From an uncultured Clostridia bacterium (GTDB lineage: Bacteria > Bacillota > Clostridia > Oscillospirales > Acutalibacteraceae), in assembly GCA_944384925.1 (NCBI GenBank), contig CALWVF010000014.1, positions 1-52,708 of the forward strand: DNA of 52,708 nucleotides, written 5' to 3'. Position numbers and translations under genes: made by a program. Of this stretch, positions 25,514 to 33,300 are shown piece by piece. Below the pieces are notes generated by a model that made no database searches, was not told the DNA's origin, and was given only the letters and a program-made list of their open reading frames with translations. Position 1 is the stretch's first letter, and each line of letters opens with the position of its first letter.

Positions 25514-27787
25514 TCAATTCATCATACCAAATCTTCTTTTATCTGTTCTTAATATTTTTTCTATTCTATCTAAAACCTTCCTTGATAAAGATTCTACATT
25601 TATGTCTAAGCTGTTTACATACTCATCAACAATTCTCCTAGTTAATCTTTCATTTTCTTCAGGCTTAAAATGAGCTTGTTTTACTTCGTCATTACTCTTT
25701 TCTAAAGACATCTTTTTCATATTACCATCTAATTGAGATTCAAAAAATTTTTCTACATTCTCAATGTCAAATTCAGTATCTACGCTATCTTTCAAAGACG
25801 GCATTTTAATAGGAGATTTATGTATAATATTTGACTCACTAAAGTCTAGTCCATTTCTTCCTCTTAAATCCGATGATGTTAAACTTTGTTGTCCAACCTT
25901 TTCTACCATATCATTATAATAAGTCATATTATCATAACCAGCTGAATTAGATTTTAGGATTCTATTACTATTGGTTTTACTAAATGAATTTTTCATTCGT
26001 TTTGGACTTGTTATTATATTTTGTAAATTTACAATTTCCTTTTTACCTTCTTTAACAACATCTTTAATGTAGTTATTTTGATTATTATAATTTAACACAT
26101 GCAATTCAGGGCTTAATTTATTAGTAGAATTCAATATATTTTCTGTAAAAGATAAGTTTTTTAACAAATTTGTTAAAACGCTTTCCTTTTTATTTGTTAT
26201 ATTTTCATTTATATTTTTTAAAATTTTATTTTCTTTTGTTATCTCGTTTTCAATTATCTTATTCTCAATTATTTTATTTTCAATTGTCTTATTTAAAAAG
26301 TTATTCCTAACATTTTTCTTATTAACAACTTTTTCAATTTCATTATATGTATTTTCTATAGAGCTATTTCTTTTAATAGTTTTTACATCAATAAGCTCTT
26401 GATTATTAAAAATATCATTGATTACTTTCTTAGTTAGCTTATTATACTTGTTAGTTACTTCTTTTTCCAAATTATTATATTTATTTATTTGCTTTTTAGA
26501 CACAATATCGTAAATTTGATTTTCTATATTTAAAACATTTTCTTTTATTATTTCTTTTACTTCATTTTTAAAATTATTTATTATCTTATTCTTCTCAATT
26601 ACCTTTTCTTCATTAGTTTTGTCGCTGTAGTCTGAATCAATATGATCTAATTGTCTATTGACCAACTCTACAGCATTTATAAACTTGTTTTCGGTATTTG
26701 TTAAGTAATTACTATCTTTATTTAGTATTTGTTCTTTTATTGTGGAATAAAAACTTAGATTTTCAGAGTTCATAAAATCATAAGTTTTGCTACTTATTTT
26801 ATTATTTTCATTAACCAATATTTGCTCAATAACGTTTTTTATATCGGTTTTAAACTTTAAATTCTCATTTGAATGTACAATAGATTCATATACATTACTC
26901 AATACATTATTTACAATCTGTTCAGATAAAATTGATGTATCATGAGTAGTTAATATGTTTTTTTCTCTACTAATATTTTCATATTTCTTTAAAACCTTAT
27001 CTATTTTAGTTTCATATATGCTAATATTATTTTTAATTAAATTGTCTGCTATATCCTTAACTAATAAAGTATTTCCCTTGCTGTATTCTTTATCTATAAT
27101 ATTTACATAACTACTATTAGAATTACTATTATAAATATTGGGGTACAAGCCTTTATAATCAAAAAATCTAATTACTCTACTCGACATATCAGTATATCTG
27201 TTAATAATGTCTTTATTAATATTATTATTAAAATAAACATGATTTTGAACTTTATTTATATCATTTGTCTTAAAGTTGTTAACATTATTAACATTATATG
27301 TTAAGTTTTTTTTTAAGTCTAATGAAATAGACTTTACTAAGGTATCTATACTTATGTTATCTATTTTTTTATTTACATTATTATTTAAAACAATATTTTT
27401 TATTTTTTTTATGTTAGGAGCAGAAATAGAATTTTTACCAAACAACAGTTCTCTTTCTATCTGTTTGCGAATCTGTTCTTGAATAACATACTTATTTTTA
27501 ATGAATACATTTTGATCATTTTGTGATGCCTGCATTTGTAGTAACAGATTAACAATCATATCTCCAGAATGATTGGCTTCTTCATCAGAATTGTCTCCAG
27601 ATAATTTATGTACTAATGAAGCACCATCATAGAAAGAATCGTCGTGTAGCGTACTCATATTTTTACCTAAAATAGTACAGCAAAATGTTCCACTATCAAG
27701 AACAGATAATGGTTTCAACGGTAAAAAATTATTAGTCTGTATATTTGTTGTCATACTATTTAAAATAGTAAATCTATGATTTAACAT
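25514..27787 (-). CDS. 757-aa Asn/Lys/Ile-rich protein, possible tube-length or scaffold protein
   Basis: The protein is mainly helical with extreme Asn, Lys and Ile content and short internal repeats around residues 505-530 (NKIIENKIIENEITKENKIL). The N-terminus is more ordinary (SLVHKLSGDNSDEEANHSG, MIVNLLLQMQASQNDQ). The end, SLSRKVLDRIEKILRTDKRR, resembles the RxxDRVxxxLxRRLxxERERRG tail of proteins encoded at this place in other eCIS loci. No other candidate tape measure is present, and the length and helicity would suit one, but it lacks the hydrophobic segments of phage tape measures. The A-rich codon use follows its Asn/Lys content. Function not established. Confidence 0.6.
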   Translation of the reverse strand: MLNHRFTILNSMTTNIQTNNFLPLKPLSVLDSGTFCCTILGKNMSTLHDDSFYDGASLVHKLSGDNSDEEANHSGDMIVNLLLQMQASQNDQNVFIKNKYVIQEQIRKQIERELLFGKNSISAPNIKKIKNIVLNNNVNKKIDNISIDTLVKSISLDLKKNLTYNVNNVNNFKTNDINKVQNHVYFNNNINKDIINRYTDMSSRVIRFFDYKGLYPNIYNSNSNSSYVNIIDKEYSKGNTLLVKDIADNLIKNNISIYETKIDKVLKKYENISREKNILTTHDTSILSEQIVNNVLSNVYESIVHSNENLKFKTDIKNVIEQILVNENNKISSKTYDFMNSENLSFYSTIKEQILNKDSNYLTNTENKFINAVELVNRQLDHIDSDYSDKTNEEKVIEKNKIINNFKNEVKEIIKENVLNIENQIYDIVSKKQINKYNNLEKEVTNKYNKLTKKVINDIFNNQELIDVKTIKRNSSIENTYNEIEKVVNKKNVRNNFLNKTIENKIIENKIIENEITKENKILKNINENITNKKESVLTNLLKNLSFTENILNSTNKLSPELHVLNYNNQNNYIKDVVKEGKKEIVNLQNIITSPKRMKNSFSKTNSNRILKSNSAGYDNMTYYNDMVEKVGQQSLTSSDLRGRNGLDFSESNIIHKSPIKMPSLKDSVDTEFDIENVEKFFESQLDGNMKKMSLEKSNDEVKQAHFKPEENERLTRRIVDEYVNSLDINVESLSRKVLDRIEKILRTDKRRFGMMN

Positions 27788-27816
27788 AATAAATACTTCC
27801 TCTACTTCCTCGCAAT

Positions 27817-28305
27817 TTAAAATAATGTAGGTGGAACTGGTACTCTATGCAGACCTCTATGGGTTATTGTCATAGTCTCTATCAAGACTTCAGAATTCAT
27901 AGCATCGAAATCGCTTACTTGATGCTCTACTATTCCTTCCGACATAAAGCTATATATTGCTTTTACTTCTCGGTCTACATCAATTACAAATATAAAACCA
28001 GGCATTTTTCTTCTAAGAAACAGTTTTTCTTGAAGTATATCTACTGCTAAACCTATTATTCCTCTATCGGACATAGGAACAGCTCTTTTAAAAGTTATTT
28101 TATGTGGACTACTTCTTGGCTGTCTTAGTCTTATAGGATAGCCATTTCTTCCACCTTCATTAATATACCTAAATTCCTCATCCATTTCCATCCCTGAAAT
28201 AGATTGAAATGCAAATTCACATAAACCAAATGTGACTACAAAATTACATGATTTTGCTATTTTGGCCTCTGGATTAAATTTGAACATACTCATTGGCAAC
28301 TTCAT
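27817..28305 (-). CDS. Second tube protein (Afp5-like, gp19 family)
   Basis: This 162-aa protein matches the T4 gp19-like tube family: CNFVVTFGLCEFAFQSISGM at the start, a IRLRQPRSSPHKITFKRAV strand pair in the middle and the VLIETMTITHRGLHRVPVP end. It is more divergent than 29028-29474. In eCIS a second or third tube paralogue (Afp5) begins the tube at the hub. It has a strong GGGAGG ribosome site. Confidence 0.83.
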   Translation of the reverse strand: MKLPMSMFKFNPEAKIAKSCNFVVTFGLCEFAFQSISGMEMDEEFRYINEGGRNGYPIRLRQPRSSPHKITFKRAVPMSDRGIIGLAVDILQEKLFLRRKMPGFIFVIDVDREVKAIYSFMSEGIVEHQVSDFDAMNSEVLIETMTITHRGLHRVPVPPTLF

Positions 28306-28348
28306 AAATATACCTCCCTTTAATTAAATTCTCCGCGACTTGCATCTG

Positions 28349-28543
28349 TTAAGAAACATCAAATATATTTTTTCTATCTGAATCACCATTCATTTTTTTG
28401 TTTATTTTTGAAACTTCTTTGCAAAATCTTATTCTTTCCTTATGATCAAGTTGCATAATTTCTTCATGAGACCAATGAAAATAATAAGCTAAAAAAGCTA
28501 TCTCTTCATATAGTATATCTAAGGGATAGCTTTTTAAGATTCC
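28349..28543 (-). CDS. DUF6760-like extension in the -1 frame of the tail assembly protein
   Basis: This short frame encodes ILKSYPLDILYEEIAFLAYY followed by FHWSHEEIMQLDHKERIRF, the conserved core of the small DUF6760 family of eCIS loci. No ATG, GTG or TTG precedes the conserved core; the frame opens at a TGA at 28565-28567. It is in the -1 frame relative to the upstream gene and meets it at a run of five Gs (28542-28546). The simplest reading is a -1 frameshift at G-GGG-GAA, giving a fusion of about 182 residues. The alternative is a rare start such as the ATC at 28540. Confidence 0.7.
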   Translation of the reverse strand, partial: GILKSYPLDILYEEIAFLAYYFHWSHEEIMQLDHKERIRFCKEVSKINKKMNGDSDRKNIFDVS

Positions 28544-28902
28544 CCCAGGAAAGGTACCTCCGTTTCAAACTTATGTGAGCATGAAGGACAACTTACTTCC
28601 ATTTTTAAAGGTTCAATAGCATTAAACGTTTGATATAAATTTTGCAAATAGGCAATATCCGATGTGAATAACTTTTCAATTATCCTTGGAGTAATAGATT
28701 CAATTGTTCCTAACTTTGTTATAACTCTTGATAATAATATTATGCTTAGATAACTTGGATTAGCTTGAACCTTTGGTTCTCTTAAAGGCAATATTTCATC
28801 TGCAGCAGTTGCTAATCTCATAACACCTTCTCTGTGAATATCTCCATTTTCATCAATATAACCCTTAGGTAATTTAAATTCTATCTCTGTTTTAAAAGCC
28901 AT
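28534..28902 (-). CDS. Tail-assembly-chaperone-like protein with C-terminal CPxC
   Basis: This 122-aa protein opens KTEIEFKLPKGYIDENGDIH and EGVMRLATAADEILPLRE, then has a helical part (IIEKLFTSDIAYLQNLYQTF). The layout resembles phage tail assembly chaperones of the gpE/41 type. The last 20 residues hold CPSCSHKF, half of a zinc ribbon. It lies between tube and second tube protein and ends exactly where the -1 frame with the DUF6760-like segment becomes usable. In lambda and P2, chaperones at this place are extended by frameshifting while the tape measure is coated. The function is by analogy. Confidence 0.7.
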   Translation of the reverse strand: MAFKTEIEFKLPKGYIDENGDIHREGVMRLATAADEILPLREPKVQANPSYLSIILLSRVITKLGTIESITPRIIEKLFTSDIAYLQNLYQTFNAIEPLKMEVSCPSCSHKFETEVPFLGES

Positions 28903-28981
28903 ATATCTTATTCTCCCTACTAAAATAATATACTATAAATTATTATGTGCTCTTTTTATGAAAAAATTATCTAAATATAGT

Positions 28982-29017
28982 AATTCGTTGCACCACATTT
29001 AGTGGTGCAACCGAATT
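28982..29017 (-). terminator. Strong hairpin after the tube gene
   Basis: The arms AATTCG-TTGCACCAC and GTGGTGCAA-C-CGAATT form 15 bp with one bulge and a 5-nt loop. It starts 11 nt after the tube stop, and no T-run follows directly on the - strand. I read it as a partial terminator or 3' stabiliser that separates the high-copy sheath and tube genes from the low-copy baseplate genes. The remaining gap to 28903 shows nothing else. Confidence 0.7.
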
Positions 29018-29027
29018 AACCTTTTAA

Positions 29028-29474
29028 TTAACTTATACGTCGAATCCCTTCATGTGCAATTTCTAATGATTCCATTGCAATTTCAGAAGCACTAGCATTA
29101 AGATCTGGACCAGTATATTTAACTGCCCATACATTTCTAAGTTCCCATCTAGCAGCTTCCCCTTGTCCGTCGTCTGTTAATAAAACAATGTTAACCGTAG
29201 GAATTTTTTCAACATTACCATTTAATTGAGTTTCAAGCATTGTGAAGAATTCCATGTCACCTATTAAAAGACCTCTTTTTAAAGTAATATTTCCATACTT
29301 AATAAGACCTGGGAATTTTTCAGGTGTTGCATACGTATCATCACCTGTTCTATATTCAACTACATCATAAGTAGCGTCGAACCCTGAAATTTCAGTAAAT
29401 TTTGCTTGAGTTAACCCATTCATTTCTACTGTAAATCTAAAGCTTCTATTTACTAAACTGCTTGTATCTGGCAT
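29028..29474 (-). CDS. Inner tube protein (Afp1-like, gp19 family)
   Basis: This 148-aa protein has the hallmarks of the T4-like tail tube family: RFTVEMNGLTQAKFTEISGF, VVEYRTGD, FPGLIKYGNITLKRGL, then RWELRNVWAVKYTGPDLNA and SLEIAHEGI at the end. It stacks in hexameric rings to form the tube inside the sheath. It is the second particle gene, 28 nt after the sheath, with an AAGGAG ribosome site. Length and order match Afp1/Pvc1. Confidence 0.93.
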   Translation of the reverse strand: MPDTSSLVNRSFRFTVEMNGLTQAKFTEISGFDATYDVVEYRTGDDTYATPEKFPGLIKYGNITLKRGLLIGDMEFFTMLETQLNGNVEKIPTVNIVLLTDDGQGEAARWELRNVWAVKYTGPDLNASASEIAMESLEIAHEGIRRIS

Positions 29475-29502
29475 TTATAGTCACTCCTTCCAATATTGTT
29501 AA

Positions 29503-31230
29503 TTATTCAGCAGATTCTGCAGACTCACCTGTATTTTGAGTAATACGGAAGATTACAAATTCTGCAGGTTTAACTGGTGCAACACCAATTACACAAATCA
29601 ATTTACCATTATCTATATCATCTTTAGTCATTGTATTTGGTCCAATGTCTACAAAGAATGCATCTGATGCAGAAGCTCCAGCTAAAGCTCCACCTCTCCA
29701 CATACCTTCTAAGAATAACTCTATAGTTCTTCTTACTCTTATCCATAAGAGTTCATCATTTGGTTCAAATACAACCCAGTTAGTGCTTGCTTTAATTGAT
29801 TCTTCCAAGAAGATAAACAAACGTCTAACGTTAATATATTTCCATAGTGGCTTAGAAGTAGCTGTCCTAGCACCCCAAACCCTAATTCCTGCTCCTGGGA
29901 ATCTTCTTATTAAGTTTACTCCCTTAGGATTTAATATATCTTGTTCACCTACATTATAATTGCAATATAAGCCTGTGCAATTAGCAACAACTTCATTAGC
30001 TGGTGCTTTATGAACACCTCTTGAGTTATCACTTCTTGCAAATATACCAACAATTGAACCTGAAGGAGGAACAAAAGTATTAGTTTTATTTAGAGGATCA
30101 TATACCTCTAACCAAGGATGATACATTGCGCAATAGTCACTGTCTACTATATCTCTGTGTTGTAATATATCTGAAACAGATTTACTTTCTTTAGGCATAT
30201 CTAAAACAGCAAATCTACTAGATAAATTTTCACAATGTGATACCAATGACAGTTGAACATTTGGACTAACAATTCCAGGAACTGCTATTATGCTTACTTC
30301 ATTGTTATCTAAGAAGGCTTGGATTCCAGTACGAGCTCCAGGGCCTTTATCAACACCAATAAAGTCTGCATCACTTAATGCGCTTGCTGTTCCGTTAGAA
30401 CCGCCTTTAAGCGTAATAACTTCTCCTCCAAAAACGTCTTGTATAATACTAATTGGAGCTACTGGCAATACATTTTCAGAAGCTACAACATCAACTAAAG
30501 CTGATTTAGACATTTTCTTTGAAATATATCCAACTACAGAAGGATTTAAAGATACATACTCGTAATCTTCTACAGTGTCACCACATTTTACTTGAATGTC
30601 TATTTCACAAGTTTTAATAACAACTTTTGGCAACAATGCTTTGTCAACTGCACTTGAAACAAATGGTGCTTCAAAAGTAACTATATTATCTGTTACACCA
30701 GAAATAATGTTATACTCAGGAGAATCTGAGCCACTTAACATTACAACATCTCCTACATTAAATCCAATTGCATTTTTAACTTTATAAGCACCTGAGCCTA
30801 AGTCTTCTAAAATTTGAGTTTTAGCTTTGCTAGACTCTTTGAATTTAATAGAGATTGAGTTACCCCAAACTCCTGGATTCTTAGCCTTAAATTCTAAAAC
30901 ATCCTCTTGTCCACTTTCAGCAACACTTTTTGCTACTGATGCATTTGAAGGGCAAACCCTAGCAATATAAGCTCTTGTTCCACCATTAGCAAAGAATTGA
31001 TTTACTGCGTATGCTAAATAGCGATACTCACCAAATTCATTTTCTTGCAAATATCCTCCATACTTACGATTAAAATCTGCTGGGCTTGTAACTAAAACAG
31101 GTGCACCTGATACGCTGCCCTTTTCAGTAACCCCAATAAATCCTGCTGTACTGGTACTGACACCTTGCATAGGTGCAGATCCACTGTCGAATTCTTCAAC
31201 ATAAACGCCTGGAGATAAATACTCAGCCAT
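29503..31230 (-). CDS. Contractile tail sheath protein
   Basis: This 575-aa protein matches the phage tail sheath family: LSPGVYVEEFDSGSAPMQGV at the start, STAGFIGVTEKG, YLAYAVNQFFANGGTRAYIA, and a C-terminal domain with GVNLIRRFPGAGIRVWGART, YINVRRLFIFLEESI and FVIFRITQ. The central part (about 120-330) is a variable insertion domain. It forms the contractile outer cylinder that drives the tube. The start ATG has no nearby ribosome site; AAAGGAG lies 39 nt upstream across a hairpin (separate entry). Only one sheath gene is present, whereas Afp has three. Confidence 0.95.
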   Translation of the reverse strand: MAEYLSPGVYVEEFDSGSAPMQGVSTSTAGFIGVTEKGSVSGAPVLVTSPADFNRKYGGYLQENEFGEYRYLAYAVNQFFANGGTRAYIARVCPSNASVAKSVAESGQEDVLEFKAKNPGVWGNSISIKFKESSKAKTQILEDLGSGAYKVKNAIGFNVGDVVMLSGSDSPEYNIISGVTDNIVTFEAPFVSSAVDKALLPKVVIKTCEIDIQVKCGDTVEDYEYVSLNPSVVGYISKKMSKSALVDVVASENVLPVAPISIIQDVFGGEVITLKGGSNGTASALSDADFIGVDKGPGARTGIQAFLDNNEVSIIAVPGIVSPNVQLSLVSHCENLSSRFAVLDMPKESKSVSDILQHRDIVDSDYCAMYHPWLEVYDPLNKTNTFVPPSGSIVGIFARSDNSRGVHKAPANEVVANCTGLYCNYNVGEQDILNPKGVNLIRRFPGAGIRVWGARTATSKPLWKYINVRRLFIFLEESIKASTNWVVFEPNDELLWIRVRRTIELFLEGMWRGGALAGASASDAFFVDIGPNTMTKDDIDNGKLICVIGVAPVKPAEFVIFRITQNTGESAESAE

Positions 31231-31276
31231 AATTTCGGTTCTCTGCTAACTACAGCAAGAACCATTCAACTCCTTT
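31228..31276 (-). promoter_or_regulatory. Shine-Dalgarno, hairpin, ATG arrangement of the sheath gene
   Basis: AAAGGAG (31276-31270) is followed by a 10-bp hairpin with one bulge (arms 31254-31263 and 31237-31247) and then the ATG at 31230. The distances to the hairpin are 6 nt on each side, so folding leaves about 12 nt of spacing. An in-frame TAG upstream rules out an earlier ATG start. An out-of-frame ATG at 31265-31263 lies 4 nt from the ribosome site and could act as a decoy or leader frame. Confidence 0.6.
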
Positions 31277-31291
31277 CATTTTAACATTTTA

Positions 31292-31343
31292 GTCTAATAA
31301 GTTAGACAAGTTTTATTAACAACTAGATTTAAAATTAAATCTA
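31292..31343 (-). other. Two further palindromes in the sheath leader
   Basis: GTCTAA-TAAG-TTAGAC (31292-31307) and TAGATTTAA-AA-TTAAATCTA (31324-31343) lie between the first gene and the sheath. Neither is followed by a clear T-run on the - strand. They may shape the leader mRNA. Confidence 0.45.
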
Positions 31344-31367
31344 TTTGTAAGCATAATTAGTAAATTT

Positions 31368-32243
31368 TTAAGAGCCTGAAATATTATCTTTTTCAGAACC
31401 CTCTTCTGTTTCCCCTTGTTTATTGTTATTATCATTATTTTTATTGTTGGGGAGAGTTCCATCGTCTTCGGTTTCATCTATAAGTTTTTTCTTAATAAAG
31501 TAAATTGTGTCGTCATCTAAAATAATTCGTTTTTTTGAATCTTCAACTGCTTCATCTAGATATCTTGCAAAATCCTCTTGTTTACGAAGCTTTTCAGAAA
31601 TACGTGATTCTAAATCTGATATAACTTTTTGAGCTTCAGAGTTATTTATAAGACCCTTATCTCTCATGTCTCTTATCTCTTCTATCTGATCTTTTTCGGT
31701 ATCAGTTTCATGAAAAGGCAGATTTTTATCAATAATGGTCTCCTTGTTATTATCTGCTGAAATTTTATTAAAATGAGCCTTAAGATCATTTTTCAAAAAA
31801 TTTCTTCTATCATGTTTAAGATACATCGCTCCACCCTTAAGGTAGTCTTCTCTGTTCACACCATATTTTTCCCCATTAAAGGATCTTTTATTGTATGAAC
31901 TTGATTCTTTTACAACTTTTTCATCTTCTGATCTTTTGCTTTTCGGAAATCCCATAATAAATTGTTTTTTTCTACGGTCATATCCAAATTCAATCTTTTT
32001 TCTATCCAATTTAATTTCAGCAAGACTCTTAAGCTTATTTCCTTCTGTGGTTGAATCTGAAACTTTCACGCTTTCCATTTCTTTATTGCCACTTTTCACT
32101 TTATACTTAAAATTAGATGGAACCTTAACAAAAGATTTTCCGAGATATTGATCATCAGGAGCCTTGTCATCATCTTCAAACTCTTTATTTGATCTATTAA
32201 TAAGATCTTTTTTATGCCTCCATTTTTCTTCAAAGCTAGACAA
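31368..32243 (-). CDS. Highly charged protein heading the CIS operon, function unknown
   Basis: The best start is a TTG at 32243 behind AAGGAG (291 aa); a GTG at 32252 lies too close to the ribosome site. The protein is extremely rich in Lys, Asp and Glu with no hydrophobic segment. It has a probable coiled coil at about residues 190-235 (EIRDMRDKGLINNSEAQKVI, then ISEKLRKQEDFARYLDEA) and an acidic, Asn-rich end (NNKNNDNNNKQGETEEGSE). I do not recognise a family. As the promoter-proximal gene, it could be an assembly factor or a regulator. Confidence 0.6.
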   Translation of the reverse strand: MSSFEEKWRHKKDLINRSNKEFEDDDKAPDDQYLGKSFVKVPSNFKYKVKSGNKEMESVKVSDSTTEGNKLKSLAEIKLDRKKIEFGYDRRKKQFIMGFPKSKRSEDEKVVKESSSYNKRSFNGEKYGVNREDYLKGGAMYLKHDRRNFLKNDLKAHFNKISADNNKETIIDKNLPFHETDTEKDQIEEIRDMRDKGLINNSEAQKVISDLESRISEKLRKQEDFARYLDEAVEDSKKRIILDDDTIYFIKKKLIDETEDDGTLPNNKNNDNNNKQGETEEGSEKDNISGS

Positions 32244-32285
32244 TTTTATCACTCCTTAAAGATATTTTTCATATCTCATATCGTA

Positions 32286-32314
32286 ATAATATCACTAAGC
32301 TCGAATTTTGTCAA
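32286..32314 (-). promoter_or_regulatory. Main promoter of the CIS operon
   Basis: On the - strand TTGACA (32314-32309), a 17-bp spacer and TATTAT (32291-32286) form a near-consensus sigma-A promoter about 43 bp before the first gene. Confidence 0.8.
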
Positions 32315-32521
32315 GTATTTTTTAATTTCTTTTGACTAATTTTTATTTGATAATTGTACATATATTGGTTATTTTTTATACAAAAAACAAAATTTGTATA
32401 TATATATTGCTTTTTATATAAATAAAAATATCAATATATACAATGAACTTACACACCTCAAATGCCTTTAGCTCACACAGTTTTACACTTTGTTTATTTT
32501 TATATTTTTTCAATAATTATA

Positions 32522-32550
32522 TTGACTATAATTATAAAATATGCAATAAT
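32522..32550 (+). promoter_or_regulatory. Promoter of the ABC transporter pair
   Basis: TTGACT (32522-32527), 17 bp and AATAAT (32545-32550) precede the AGGGGGT ribosome site at 32574-32580. The divergent region 32315-32521 is very AT-rich and contains an ATACAAA/TTTGTAT inverted pair, with no gene I can support. Confidence 0.6.
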
Positions 32551-32586
32551 AATACTATTAAAAATTCTTCTACAGGGGGTATCAAT

Positions 32587-33300
32587 ATGTTAAAAATAAC
32601 AAATTTTACTAAAATATACCAAAATCAAAAAAAAGCTGTCGATAATTTATCTATTCATGTCGAATCAGGAGATATTTATGGTTTTATTGGACACAATGGG
32701 GCTGGAAAAACAACAGCAATCCGCTCTATAGTAGGCGTAATGGATTTTAATGAAGGGGAAATATTAATTGATGGTATTTCTATAAAAAAAGATCCTATAA
32801 AATGTAAGTCTATTATGGCTTATATTCCTGATAATCCTGATTTGTATGAATATTTAACAGGGCTACAATACTTAAATTTTATCTCAAATATATTTTCTAT
32901 AGATAAATCCAAAAGAATCGACTTAATTAAAAAATACGCTGATGCTTTTGAAATCACTGATGATTTAGGTAAGCTTATATCTTCATATTCTCATGGAATG
33001 AAGCAAAAACTAGCTCTTACTTCCGCATTTATTCATCAACCAAAATTACTAATATTAGATGAACCCTTTGTTGGATTGGATCCAAAAGCTGCTCATACTC
33101 TCAAAACTCTTATACATGATTTATGCCAGCATGGCTCTTCTGTGTTTTTCTCTACCCATGTTTTAGATGTCGCAGAAAAACTTTGTAATAAAATTGCAAT
33201 CATCAAAAAAGGAAAACTTGTTGCAAGCGGAAAAACTGAAGATATAAAAGGAAACCAAAGTCTTGAAGATGTGTTTATGGAGTTGATAAGTCATGACTAA
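32587..33300 (+). CDS. ABC transporter ATP-binding protein
   Basis: The start is the ATG at 32587 behind AGGGGG; an open frame runs further upstream but would cover the promoter. The 237-aa protein has Walker A GHNGAGKT at 35-42, signature SYSHGMKQKLAL, Walker B LLILDEP and the H-loop in FFSTHVLDV. It resembles ATPases of ABC-2 type exporters (EcsA/BcrA class). It overlaps the permease gene by 8 nt. It has no peptidase domain, so it is not a Nif11 peptide-processing transporter. The substrate is unknown. Confidence 0.9.
   Translation: MLKITNFTKIYQNQKKAVDNLSIHVESGDIYGFIGHNGAGKTTAIRSIVGVMDFNEGEILIDGISIKKDPIKCKSIMAYIPDNPDLYEYLTGLQYLNFISNIFSIDKSKRIDLIKKYADAFEITDDLGKLISSYSHGMKQKLALTSAFIHQPKLLILDEPFVGLDPKAAHTLKTLIHDLCQHGSSVFFSTHVLDVAEKLCNKIAIIKKGKLVASGKTEDIKGNQSLEDVFMELISHD

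Noticed and set aside
26240-26300. Tandem repeat or CRISPR-like array in the Asn-rich gene
   Set aside because: The repeats are short codon-level repeats of an Asn/Lys/Ile-rich protein stretch with no spacer structure.
570-32243. Contractile-tail prophage or type VI secretion system
   Set aside because: There are no capsid, portal, terminase, integrase or lysis genes, and no TssJLM membrane complex. The Afp15-like ATPase, Pvc16-type cap and DUF4280 tip fit an eCIS-type system instead.
32443-32586. N-terminal extension of the ABC ATPase from an ATG at 32443
   Set aside because: The extension would cover a TTGACT/AATAAT promoter and the AGGGGG ribosome site of the ATG at 32587, and has no homology to ABC ATPases.
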